A DNA stretch of 25,973 nucleotides from Acidobacteriota bacterium (lineage in GTDB: Bacteria > Acidobacteriota > Vicinamibacteria > Vicinamibacterales > 2-12-FULL-66-21), in NCBI GenBank assembly GCA_013697225.1, contig JACCXG010000323.1:1-25973 (forward strand). Direction: 5' to 3'. Position numbers and translations under genes: made by a program. Each line of letters opens with the position of its first letter. Positions within the stretch are counted from its first letter, which is position 1. Shown here piece by piece: positions 1-7,356 of this stretch. The notes under the pieces are model-generated. The model was not told the DNA's origin, searched no databases, and was given only the letters and a program-made list of their open reading frames with translations.

Positions 1-447
1 ATCCTGATCGCGATCCACCAGGACGAGGGACTTGTCCACGAGCGTCGACAGCAGGTCCAGGACCTCGAACTCGTCGGCGTGGTCCGACACACGCGCGGCG
101 GTGTCCAGTGTCCAGCCTCCGGAGAACACCGACAGCACCCGCAGAAGATGCTGCTCCGCCGATGACAGCTGATCGTAGCTCCACTGCACGGCGGTCTGCA
201 GTGTCTGGTGGCGCGGCAGAGCGGTCTTGCTGCCGCCGGTCAGCAGGCGAAACCGATCGTCGAGCCGGCTCCGAATCTGATCGACGGACAGCAGCTTCAC
301 GCGTGCCGCGGCCAGTTCGATGGCGAGGGGGATTCCATCGAGGCGGCGGCAGATGTCGGCGATGGCTTCGGCATTCTCCTCGCTCAACGTGAACTCGTGC
401 ACCGCCCGCTGCGCGCGATCGACGAACAGCCGGACGGCTTCGGACTA
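1..447 (-). pseudogene. In-frame continuation of the kinase-ATPase gene beyond a premature TAG (partial)
   Basis: After the TAG at 445-447 the same minus-strand frame stays open for 148 codons to the window edge. It encodes the expected next part of an NB-ARC/LuxR-type ATPase: SEAVRLFVDRA directly after the stop, then CRRLDGIPLAIELAAARV (the GLPLA-like motif of STAND/NB-ARC ATPases), LLTGGSK, and QTLQTAVQWSYDQLSSAEQ leading into a winged-helix-like stretch with LRVLSVFSGGW. No frameshift is needed, because codon phase and amino-acid character are continuous across the stop. A TPR region would be expected beyond the edge. Either the allele is broken by a point mutation, or this is a base-call error, or the stop is read through. 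Without a start signal just after the stop I do not think this half is translated on its own. Confidence 0.75.
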
Positions 448-1842
448 CGCAACGGCTTGGAAATCGCGAGCCGCAGCAGGGGTGGGCACTCTGAGAGGAC
501 GAACAGGGAAGAGCCGCTCCCCTTGAATCCCCAGCCCCTCACGGCTGGTGACCAGAATTCGAACGGCGCCGCCAGCCTCGAGAAGCCTGTCCGCCAGATC
601 GGCAACGGCTTGCAGCAGATGTTCGCAGTTGTCCAGGACCAGCAGCAGTCTGGTGTCCCTGACGTGCTCGCGGAGCGATTCCTGGAGCTGCTTGCCGGCC
701 ACCTCCCGAACACCCAGTGCCGCGGCGACCGCCTTGGGTACCCGATCCTCATCGCTGAGCGCTGCAAGATCGACGAACCAGACGCCGTCCGGATACTCCG
801 GCAGAACCCCCTCGGCGAGCTTCAGCGCCAGACGTGTCTTCCCCCCGCCGCCAACGCCGGTCAGGGTCAGCAGCCGCGTGTCGGCAAGCAGCCGAACGCA
901 GTCGGCGAGCTCCTGCTCCCGGCCGACGAAGCGGGTCCGCGGTCTGGGGATGTTGTTCGGCGGAACGCGCCCGTCCTGCGGCGCAGGCACAGGCGTCGGG
1001 ACGCCCGTTGTCGGGGCGGTGAGCGCTTCTGCGAACTGCGCCGCTGTTGGAAACCGATCCGCCGGCACCTTTGCCAGCGCCCGAGCGATCGCACGTGCAA
1101 CGCCAGCCGGCACGGCGGGGCGGAGGTCGGTCACCGGCCGCGGCTCGAGCGTCACGTGCATGCGGAGGAGCGCGTCAGCCGTCGTGGCCACGAGCGGCGG
1201 CTGTCCCGCAAGCATTTCGTAGAGTACACACGCCAGCGAGTAGATGTCGGACCGCCCGTCCACTTCCCGGCCGCTCGCCTGCTCCGGACTCATGTACTGC
1301 GGTGTCCCGAGCACCGCGCCCGCCGAGGTCGTGAGGGTTATTCCGTCTGCCTCCTGCCCAGCGCCCCGCAGCAGAACGATCCCGAAGTCGACGACGAGCG
1401 CCATGCCGTCAGCCAGGAGGACGTTCTCAGGTTTGATGTCCCGGTGCACCAGGCCGTGCTGGTGGGCGTAGCCCAGCGCGCTCGCGATGTCCCGCGTGAG
1501 GCGAAGAGCGTCCTCTACGGGGAGGCGCCCCTCGCGCTCCAGTCGCGCGCGCAGGGATTCCCCTGCCACGTACGGCATGACGTAGAACAGCAGGTCGCCG
1601 GCGGCTCCGGAGTCGAACAGCGGCACGATGTGCGGATGGTTGAGCCGTGCCGCTACCTCGATTTCCCGCAGGAAGCGATCGGGCCCCACGATGGCGGCGA
1701 CGTCGGTCTTCATCACCTTGATGGCTACCTGCCGGTGATGCTTCAGGTCCTGTGCGAGGTAGACGGTCGCCATGCCGCCGCGACCGACTTCCCGCTCGAC
1801 ACGGTACCGGTCCGACAGCAGATCGAGGGCAGGAAGGGTCAC
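445..1842 (-). CDS. Serine/threonine protein kinase fused to NB-ARC-type ATPase, ending at a premature TAG
   Basis: The N-terminal Hanks-type kinase domain (about residues 13-275) has the glycine loop GRGGMATVY (20-28), the catalytic Lys in VAIK (K42), HRDIKPEN (133-140), DFG (152-154) and the activation-segment GTPQYMSPEQ (179-188). A Pro-rich linker follows, then RFVGREQEL and a P-loop ATPase with Walker A GVGGGGKT (329-336) and Walker B LLLVLDNCEH (399-408), typical of 'predicted ATPase' STAND regulators. There is no transmembrane segment in the part seen, so it is probably a cytoplasmic signalling protein. The start is GTG at 1842 with a weak ribosome site; it lies 78 bases after the rhomboid stop. 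At 465 residues it is much shorter than such fusions, which usually continue through winged-helix and TPR regions, and those sequences do follow in frame after the stop. Substrate and signal are unknown. Confidence 0.9.
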   Translation of the reverse strand: MTLPALDLLSDRYRVEREVGRGGMATVYLAQDLKHHRQVAIKVMKTDVAAIVGPDRFLREIEVAARLNHPHIVPLFDSGAAGDLLFYVMPYVAGESLRARLEREGRLPVEDALRLTRDIASALGYAHQHGLVHRDIKPENVLLADGMALVVDFGIVLLRGAGQEADGITLTTSAGAVLGTPQYMSPEQASGREVDGRSDIYSLACVLYEMLAGQPPLVATTADALLRMHVTLEPRPVTDLRPAVPAGVARAIARALAKVPADRFPTAAQFAEALTAPTTGVPTPVPAPQDGRVPPNNIPRPRTRFVGREQELADCVRLLADTRLLTLTGVGGGGKTRLALKLAEGVLPEYPDGVWFVDLAALSDEDRVPKAVAAALGVREVAGKQLQESLREHVRDTRLLLVLDNCEHLLQAVADLADRLLEAGGAVRILVTSREGLGIQGERLFPVRPLRVPTPAAARDFQAVA

Positions 1843-1920
1843 GAGGACCGGAATGTTATCGCGAACAGCCGGAGATCGGAGGCCGCTGTCGTGGCGGCGG
1901 AGCCCGGAAGGGCTGGAGTG

Positions 1921-2658
1921 CTAATGAACGTGCCGATCCCAGTCGGACCGGCCACCAGAGTACACATCGAACTTCCGGCGGAGCCGGTTCATCTTCCACT
2001 TGAGGTATCGGTACTTGATCTCTGCGCTGAGGCCGCCACGGCCTCCGCGCAGGTACAGGTAGCCGAACAGCAGGCCACCGAGGTGCGCCGCCTGCGACAC
2101 CCCGCTGCCCGGCGCCGACAGGAACGCGATGGCCCCGATGATCATGACGAAGTACTTCGCCGGGATCGGGAACAGCAGGAACATCAGAATCGGGCGATCG
2201 GGGAAGTAGATCGCGAACGCCATCAGCAATCCGTACAGTGCGCCGGAGGCGCCGATCGTCACTGCCTGGTACGTTCCAGCGGTTGCCGCCAGGGGGAGGA
2301 GGCTGACGAAGAGCACGGTGAGGCCGGCCCCGATCCCCGTGACGGCGTAGTACTTCAGGAAGAACGTGGTTCCCCATCGCCGCTCCAGCTCGACACCGAA
2401 CATCCAGATCCCGAGCATGTTGAAGAGGATGTGGAAGGCGCCGCCGTGCAGGAACAGGTAGGTGGCAGGCTGCCAGACCCACAGCCCCTCGAAGACGAGC
2501 TGCGGGATGAGACCGAGGAAGGTGATGATGTCCCGATAGACCAGCGTGGCGACGAACATCGCGACGTTCGCGATGATCAGCCACTTCACCGCCGGCGTGA
2601 TCGGTCCGGGGCCGAATGAGTAGCTGAGTCCGGTCGGTCCTGGAGCGTAGCGTCGCAT
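1921..2658 (-). CDS. Rhomboid family intramembrane serine protease
   Basis: A 245-residue polytopic membrane protein with the rhomboid signature. The oxyanion/helix-2 motif HGGAFHILFNM holds His76 and Asn80, the catalytic Ser138 lies in GASGALYG, and the partner His192 lies in AAHLGGLLFGY. The WxxxT-like N-terminal helix (about 24-42) and the following hydrophobic segments fit the six-helix bacterial fold. Rhomboids cleave transmembrane segments of membrane proteins within the bilayer; no substrate can be read from the sequence. The cytoplasmic tail (about 203-245) is basic. The start is ATG at 2658; a weak AT-rich -10-like element lies about 30 bases upstream. The downstream neighbour is the kinase-ATPase gene, 78 bases away, so the two may be co-transcribed. 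The identification is secure; its role is not. Confidence 0.95.
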   Translation of the reverse strand: MRRYAPGPTGLSYSFGPGPITPAVKWLIIANVAMFVATLVYRDIITFLGLIPQLVFEGLWVWQPATYLFLHGGAFHILFNMLGIWMFGVELERRWGTTFFLKYYAVTGIGAGLTVLFVSLLPLAATAGTYQAVTIGASGALYGLLMAFAIYFPDRPILMFLLFPIPAKYFVMIIGAIAFLSAPGSGVSQAAHLGGLLFGYLYLRGGRGGLSAEIKYRYLKWKMNRLRRKFDVYSGGRSDWDRHVH

Positions 2659-2685
2659 CGTGCCCTGCGGGTCGGGAACAAAGAA

Positions 2686-2694
2686 ACTATCGTA
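2686..2694 (-). promoter_or_regulatory. Possible -10 region for the rhomboid gene
   Basis: The minus strand reads TACGATAGT, the most AT-rich spot in the 51-base gap between the MFS transporter and rhomboid genes, about 30 bases upstream of the rhomboid ATG. No convincing -35 is visible, so this is only a suggestion. Confidence 0.25.
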
Positions 2695-2709
2695 CCACGG
2701 CTCTCCTGC

Positions 2710-3891
2710 TCATAAGGGGTCGGCGGCCGGAGGCGTCTGGACCCGGACCGGCGGACGTTCGGGCAACGGCAGCGCAAGTGCGGCAGCCCCCAGCGGGACG
2801 AGCGAGAGAGCGCCGAGCGTCGCCTCGATGCCAATCCGGTCCGCCACCATGCCCACAAATGGCACACTCAGGCCACCTGTCCCCCAGGCGAAGCCCATCA
2901 TCAGCGACGACACCGTCGCGGCGCTCACGGGAGCGAGCGCCTGACCGAACGTGACGTTCACCGGCAGGGTGGACTGGAGAAAGAACCCCCCGATTGCCAC
3001 CAGGATGATGAATGTCCGGCCGCTCGAGACCGACGCCCCGAAGAGGAAAGGCACCGCAAGCACGAGCGACAAGGCGATGACGCGCCGCGGGCCGAACCGG
3101 TCGGCCGCCGGACCGCCGATGAATCCGCCGATGCCGCTCGCAAACAGGTATGCGGCCACGGCCCCGCCGGCATACGCGAGGGAAACGCCCTGCCGCGTCA
3201 GCATCACCGGCATGAACGTCGCGAACGCGATCGACGTCATCGTTCTGAGCACGACGATCAGGTAGAGAAGCGTCAGCGGCCGCATGTAGGGCCACAGGGC
3301 ACGCAGACCCAGGCTGTCGGCGGGAGGGAGAGCAATGGCGGGCATGCGCACCAGCAGCACGGCAATGACCGCGAGTCCCGGTAGCGCGAGCACCGGCGTC
3401 CACTCCAGACCGAAGCGCTGCACGAAGGGGGCGAAGAGCAGCGGCCCGAGCGAAAACCCCAGCGATCCGCCGGTAATGTGCACCGACATCGCAAGGCCAG
3501 GGCGCGCGCCCCCCAGGCGATACGCCAGCGCAGCGGCAGGCGGGTGGAAGGCGGCCCCGCCTAGCCCCCCGACGATCAGGATCGCGGCAAGCATCGGGAC
3601 TGAGGTCGCGGCTCCCACCAGGCTGAGAACCGACACGGAGATCACAGGGCCCGCCAGGAGGAGCAGGCGTGGCCTCCACCGATCCGCCAGGTGCCCGAAG
3701 CCTACCTGGGACACCGATGCCGCGAGCTGAAACAGCATCGTCATGGCGCCAGCCGTAGCGAGCGTCAGGTCGAGCCGCGTCAGCAGGAGAGGCAGCAGCG
3801 GTGCGAAGATGTTGCCGTAACCATCGACGACGAAGTGTACGGACGCCGTGCGCACGACGGTCGAGTGAACACGGGGGATCAGGGGGGACAC
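2710..3891 (-). CDS. MFS transporter, FSR (fosmidomycin resistance protein)-like
   Basis: A 393-residue protein with about twelve hydrophobic segments. The N-terminus, with ASVHFVVDGYGNIFAPLLP, matches the characteristic HFxxDxY start of FSR-type MFS exporters, and loop 2-3 carries the MFS-like GHLADRWRPR. Other family features are GGLGGAAFHPPAAALA in TM4 and GGSLGFSLGPLL in TM5. Family members export small molecules by proton antiport; resistance to fosmidomycin is known for the E. coli member, but the substrate here cannot be inferred. The likely start is GTG at 3891, six bases after the MurJ stop, so it is probably co-transcribed with murJ. No Shine-Dalgarno sequence is obvious, and an in-frame GTG at 3855 is a less likely alternative because it would cut into the conserved start. 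Confidence 0.88.
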   Translation of the reverse strand: MSPLIPRVHSTVVRTASVHFVVDGYGNIFAPLLPLLLTRLDLTLATAGAMTMLFQLAASVSQVGFGHLADRWRPRLLLLAGPVISVSVLSLVGAATSVPMLAAILIVGGLGGAAFHPPAAALAYRLGGARPGLAMSVHITGGSLGFSLGPLLFAPFVQRFGLEWTPVLALPGLAVIAVLLVRMPAIALPPADSLGLRALWPYMRPLTLLYLIVVLRTMTSIAFATFMPVMLTRQGVSLAYAGGAVAAYLFASGIGGFIGGPAADRFGPRRVIALSLVLAVPFLFGASVSSGRTFIILVAIGGFFLQSTLPVNVTFGQALAPVSAATVSSLMMGFAWGTGGLSVPFVGMVADRIGIEATLGALSLVPLGAAALALPLPERPPVRVQTPPAADPL

Positions 3892-3897
3892 GGCGGG

Positions 3898-5481
3898 TCA
3901 GCGGCGGCCCGGCAGCAGCCGGCGCAGTATGCGGGCGGTCGCTTCGTTGAACTCTTCGATCCGGAGTGCCTTTGCCGACAGCCCGAGCGCCGCAACCGCC
4001 GCGACGATGGATCCGAGTACGCGGATGACCTTCTGCAGCTCGCCGCCTGCCGGCACAGCCGTCGCGAGCCATTCTCCGCTCATCACCGCGACGCCAGCCA
4101 TCACGAGCGACGCAAGGAGAATCTTCCAGAAGGCCACGAGAAGCCGGCGCTCTTCGAGGCCGCCCAGCCGGCGACGGAGCAGCCACAGGAGCGAGCCGGC
4201 ATTGAAGATCGCGGCCAGCGCTGTACCGAGCGCCAGCCCGCGGAATCCGAGGATCCTGATGAGCGCAAGGTTCAGCCCCAGGTTCGCGGCAACCGAGATC
4301 ATCGAAATGGTCACCGGCGTCCGGCTGTCCCGCAGCGCGTAGAAGGTCGGGGAGGCGATTTTGACCGCCGAGTACCCGAGCAGGCCGGGCGCGTAGAACA
4401 TCAGGGCCGCCGCGGTTGCGGCGGTGTCGACACTGGTAAACCGGCCGCGCTCGTAGAGCAGGGCTGTGATGGGCTCGGCCATGACGACCAAGCCAATCGT
4501 GGCGGGCACGTTGAGCATCAGCATGAGGCGCAGGGCGGCGGACACGGTGCGCCTGATGGACGCCAGATCGGAAGCCGCCGCCTGACGGGAGACGTCCGGC
4601 AGCGCGGCTGTCGCAATCGACACGCCGAAGAGCCCGATGGGCAGGTACATCAGGCGGAAGGCGTATCCGAGCCACGAGACGGCCCCGTCCCCCTGGCTCG
4701 TTGCGAGGATCGTGTTCACCAGCACGTTGATGTTCACGGCCGCCACGCCCAGTGTTCCCGGAACCATCATCCGCAGGATCTGGCGGAGATCCGGGTCCCT
4801 GAAGTCCAGGATGGGCTGGTAGCGAAAGCCTTCCGCCCGCACGACCGGCCACTGCAGGAGGATCTGCCCCACGCCCCCAAGCAGCGTTCCCACCGCGATC
4901 GCCATGATCGGGGGAAGGCCAAGCCCCGGCATCACCGGGACCAGCGCGACGGTACAGAGAATGGTTGCCACGTTGAACATGGCCGGCGACAGCGACGGTA
5001 TGAAGAACCGGCCCAGCGAGTTCAACATCCCCATCATGGCGACCGCCACGGCCACTGTCGTCAGGAACGGGAGCATCACCCGCGTGAGCTGGGTCGTCAG
5101 CTCCAGCTTGCCCGGCACGGCTGCGAATTCCGGGGCGATGGCCGCGGTGATCGGCCCCGCGAAGAGGATGCCGGCGGCGACGAGCAGGCCGGTAATCAGG
5201 AGCAGCGCGTTGATGACGAGGTTTCCCAGACGCCATGCCTGCTCCCGTCCGCGCTGGGCGATCGTCCGGGTGAACGACGGGACGAACGCTGCGGTCATTG
5301 CTCCCTCCGCGAACAGGTCGCGAAGGAGGTTCGGTACCCGGAACGCCACGTTGTAGGCGTCCATCGAGGCGCCCGCACCGAAGTAGGCCGCGAGCACCAT
5401 TTCCCGCACCACTCCCAGGATGCGGCTCGCAAAGGTGGCGATGCCGATCAGCCCGGCGGACCGGGCGAGGCGTGAGCTCAT
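3898..5481 (-). CDS. murJ: Lipid II flippase MurJ (MviN)
   Basis: A 527-residue polytopic membrane protein of the MOP/MurJ family, at the usual length with about fourteen hydrophobic segments. Diagnostic stretches are FASRILGVVREMVLAAYFG near the N-terminus, DAYNVAFRVPNLLRDLFAEGAMTAAFVP (residues about 41-68, the classic MurJ signature), and later LPIGLFGVSIATAALPDVSR and ALLYERGRF. MurJ translocates the peptidoglycan precursor lipid II across the inner membrane. The start is ATG at 5481, and the first residues (SSRLARSAGLIG) match the family. It is the first gene of a two-gene unit with the FSR-type transporter and lies downstream of the terminator that closes the glycan operon, so it probably has its own promoter in 5482-5628. 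I see no convincing -10/-35 pair there. Confidence 0.96.
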   Translation of the reverse strand: MSSRLARSAGLIGIATFASRILGVVREMVLAAYFGAGASMDAYNVAFRVPNLLRDLFAEGAMTAAFVPSFTRTIAQRGREQAWRLGNLVINALLLITGLLVAAGILFAGPITAAIAPEFAAVPGKLELTTQLTRVMLPFLTTVAVAVAMMGMLNSLGRFFIPSLSPAMFNVATILCTVALVPVMPGLGLPPIMAIAVGTLLGGVGQILLQWPVVRAEGFRYQPILDFRDPDLRQILRMMVPGTLGVAAVNINVLVNTILATSQGDGAVSWLGYAFRLMYLPIGLFGVSIATAALPDVSRQAAASDLASIRRTVSAALRLMLMLNVPATIGLVVMAEPITALLYERGRFTSVDTAATAAALMFYAPGLLGYSAVKIASPTFYALRDSRTPVTISMISVAANLGLNLALIRILGFRGLALGTALAAIFNAGSLLWLLRRRLGGLEERRLLVAFWKILLASLVMAGVAVMSGEWLATAVPAGGELQKVIRVLGSIVAAVAALGLSAKALRIEEFNEATARILRRLLPGRR

Positions 5482-5738
5482 CTACGGAAGGGCACAACCC
5501 CCGCGGCGTCGGGCGCCGGCGCCTGAGATGCGCGGGTCATCGGGCAGGAGGCGAACGGCTGACGCACAACCTCGAAGCGTACCACAGGGGTTCGGAGGGA
5601 CCACAGGAGGGGCGCCGGGTCAACGGAGAAAAAAAGGCCCCTGCTTGCGACAGGGGCCAAATGGAGGATGGATGAGAGGCCTGTGCGTGCCTTTCAACAC
5701 CTTTAGACGGACTCTGCCCGAAAAGGTTTGGGACTTTT
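5482..5738. other. Intergenic region between YqeY and murJ
   Basis: This 257-base stretch has no credible gene. It holds the intrinsic terminator, a weak 6-bp inverted repeat at about 5699-5727 (ACCTTT/AAAGGT) and a self-complementary GGCGCCGGCGCC-like run near 5510-5523. The murJ promoter should lie here, but I could not identify one. Confidence 0.6.
5629..5658 (-). terminator. Rho-independent terminator after the YqeY gene
   Basis: On the minus strand a perfect 8-bp GC stem (5651-5658 with 5636-5643, GGCCCCTG/CAGGGGCC) encloses a 7-base loop and is followed directly by seven T residues (5635-5629). It lies 80 bases downstream of the YqeY stop and upstream of murJ. It should end the long glycan operon and separate it from murJ. 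Confidence 0.9.
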
Positions 5739-6188
5739 TCAGCCTCCCAGTCGTCGCCGGACCAGCTCGTTCACTGCCCGGCCATCGACCGTTTTCCCCG
5801 CCAGTCTGGCCATGGCCGCTTTCATGACCTTCCCCATGTCCTTGGGGCTCGTGGCGCCAGTTTCCGCTGCAGCGGCGTCTACGGCCCGCTCGAGCTCGGC
5901 AGGATCGATCGGCGGCGGAAGATAGGTTTCCAGGACCTCTATCTCCGCTCGCTCACGGGTGGCCAGATCCTCGCGTCCACCCTTCTCGAACTGCTCGACA
6001 GAGTCCCGCCGCTGCTTGAGCAGGGACGCAATTACCCCCTCGGCCTCGGCCGTGTCCAGCGGCCGTCCCTTTTCCACCTCGCGGTTGGTCAGGGCGGCCT
6101 TGGCCATCCTGAGCGGGACGAGGCGGGCCTGGTCTCGCGCGCGCATGGCCTCTGTGATGTCCTGACCGATTCGTTCCATCAACGTCAT
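5739..6188 (-). CDS. GatB/YqeY domain-containing protein
   Basis: The 149 residues match the usual YqeY length of about 148. The hallmark pattern is present: an N-terminal helix DITEAMRARDQARLVPLRM, then ALTNREVEKGR, KQRRDSVEQFEKGGREDLA, ERAEIEVLETYLPPPID, and near the C-terminus SPKDMGKVMKAAMARLAGKTVDGRAVNELV. YqeY resembles the tail domain of the GatB amidotransferase subunit that contacts tRNA; its cellular role is poorly defined and nothing here resolves it. It starts 21 bases after the GT4 glycosyltransferase stop and is followed by the strong terminator, so it appears to be the last gene of the glycan transcript. It probably reflects housekeeping hitch-hiking rather than a role in glycan synthesis. 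Confidence 0.95.
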   Translation of the reverse strand: MTLMERIGQDITEAMRARDQARLVPLRMAKAALTNREVEKGRPLDTAEAEGVIASLLKQRRDSVEQFEKGGREDLATRERAEIEVLETYLPPPIDPAELERAVDAAAAETGATSPKDMGKVMKAAMARLAGKTVDGRAVNELVRRRLGG

Positions 6189-6209
6189 ATGCTCCCTCGC
6201 CTCATTCCG

Positions 6210-7352
6210 CTATGCCACTGCCTCGTACACGGCGCGGTACTGCGCCGCAACAGCGGCGGGCCTGAACGTCCGCTCGAGGATCTCGCGGGTGGAGCCCCGT
6301 GTGCGGCGCTTGTCACTGAGGAAACCCGCGATTGCCGAGCCGAGCGCGACCGGTGCCTCCCGCGGGACAATCGCGACGTCGGGTCCAAAGACATCGTTCA
6401 GTTCCAGGCCGCCAGGATTGTCGCTCGACAGCACGGGGGTTCCACTGGCGAGTGCCTCGACAGCTACCGTGGGCAGTGCCTCGAGCAGGGAGGGCAGCAC
6501 GAACAGATCGGCAGCGGCGCAGTACTGCGCGATGGTGCGATTGTCGATCAAGCCCGCGAGCATGATGTGGCGTTCGACGCCTGCGGAGCGGGCCGCTGCC
6601 TGCAGCTCCTCCCGCAACGCCCCTTCCCCGCAGATCACCAGCCGGGTATCCGGATGGGTGCGGACGACGTCGGTCATGGCTTCGATGAGGTGCCGCTGAC
6701 CGGCCAGCGGATGCAGCCGTTTGACGTTCAGCAGCAGATGCCGGTTCTGCACGTGCAGCTCCGCCCGGGCGCGCGCCTGTGCCTGCTCGTCATGCCACGC
6801 AAACTCCTCCGGCACGGGAGGATAGATGACGTGCAGGCCGCGGCGGGTGAGCCCCAGCTCCAGTGCCCGGCCGTGCAGCCGCGCGCTGTAGAACGTCACG
6901 GCCGAAGCGGCATGGTACGCGCGGGTGAACAGATCAACAGGCCGTCGCGGCGCGTAGTGCCAGATTTCGGTGCCGTACAGGGTGAGCACGACGGGCTTTC
7001 CGGCGCGCCGTGCCAGCAGTACCGCCAGCTCCGGCAGCAGGCCGTTGCTGTGAACGTGAACCAGATCCGCGCGCGCGAGCACAGGCGACATGGCTCGCCA
7101 GACCCGCCACGCGCCCGTCAGCGAACCGATCCGCAGTCCGCGATCCAGAACGCTGCTCGTACGGCGGGGGAGCCACGTCACGTTGCCTGCAGTGCCGCCC
7201 CGGCCAGAACCCGCCCGCCCGGAGAGCGGCGGATGCGCGACGTACTCGATTGTGTCGCCACGCTCCCGCGCCCATTCACCGAGCCTCCACGGCAGCAGCG
7301 CGTTGGCTGCCTGATCCGGCGGCAGGTGCGGAGTGACGTGGACGATGTGCAT
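6210..7352 (-). CDS. GT4-family glycosyltransferase
   Basis: A 380-residue GT-B enzyme. The N-terminal domain opens with HIVHVTPHLPPDQAAN (residues 3-17) and includes DLVHVHSNGL and LTLYGTEIWHY. The C-terminal domain carries LLLNVKRLHPLAGQRHLIEA, LVICGEGALREEL (239-250), and the donor-site E-x7-E motif EALPTVAVE (E291, E299) followed by ASGTPVLSSDNPGG. This is a retaining GT4 enzyme that would add a sugar from a nucleotide donor to a membrane-linked acceptor on the cytoplasmic side. Donor and acceptor cannot be predicted. The start is ATG at 7352, four bases after the deacetylase-like gene stop, so the two are tightly coupled. No transmembrane segment is evident. Confidence 0.93.
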   Translation of the reverse strand: MHIVHVTPHLPPDQAANALLPWRLGEWARERGDTIEYVAHPPLSGRAGSGRGGTAGNVTWLPRRTSSVLDRGLRIGSLTGAWRVWRAMSPVLARADLVHVHSNGLLPELAVLLARRAGKPVVLTLYGTEIWHYAPRRPVDLFTRAYHAASAVTFYSARLHGRALELGLTRRGLHVIYPPVPEEFAWHDEQAQARARAELHVQNRHLLLNVKRLHPLAGQRHLIEAMTDVVRTHPDTRLVICGEGALREELQAAARSAGVERHIMLAGLIDNRTIAQYCAAADLFVLPSLLEALPTVAVEALASGTPVLSSDNPGGLELNDVFGPDVAIVPREAPVALGSAIAGFLSDKRRTRGSTREILERTFRPAAVAAQYRAVYEAVA

Positions 7353-7356
7353 GGGA

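Noticed and set aside
445..447. TAG as pyrrolysine or selenocysteine codon
   Set aside because: Selenocysteine uses TGA, and nothing in the window suggests pyrrolysine machinery. The position is not a known active site.
384..767. Frameshift as the cause of the kinase gene break
   Set aside because: The alternative minus-strand frame there gives no homologous-looking sequence, while the original frame continues sensibly on both sides of the TAG. A point stop fits better.
1905..1922. Hairpin AGCCC-TTCC-GGGCT after the rhomboid stop as a terminator
   Set aside because: It has only a five-base stem and no T-run; it may be a weak RNA structure but does not meet intrinsic terminator criteria.
208..2619. 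Long plus-strand open frame opposite the kinase and rhomboid genes
   Set aside because: It is antisense to two genes with clear catalytic motifs, and its translation is rich in Arg, Gln, Glu, Pro and His without any domain, as expected from GC-rich antisense frames.
5500..5530. GGCGCC palindromes upstream of murJ as an operator
   Set aside because: Common in GC-rich DNA, with no second copy or spacing to suggest a regulator site.
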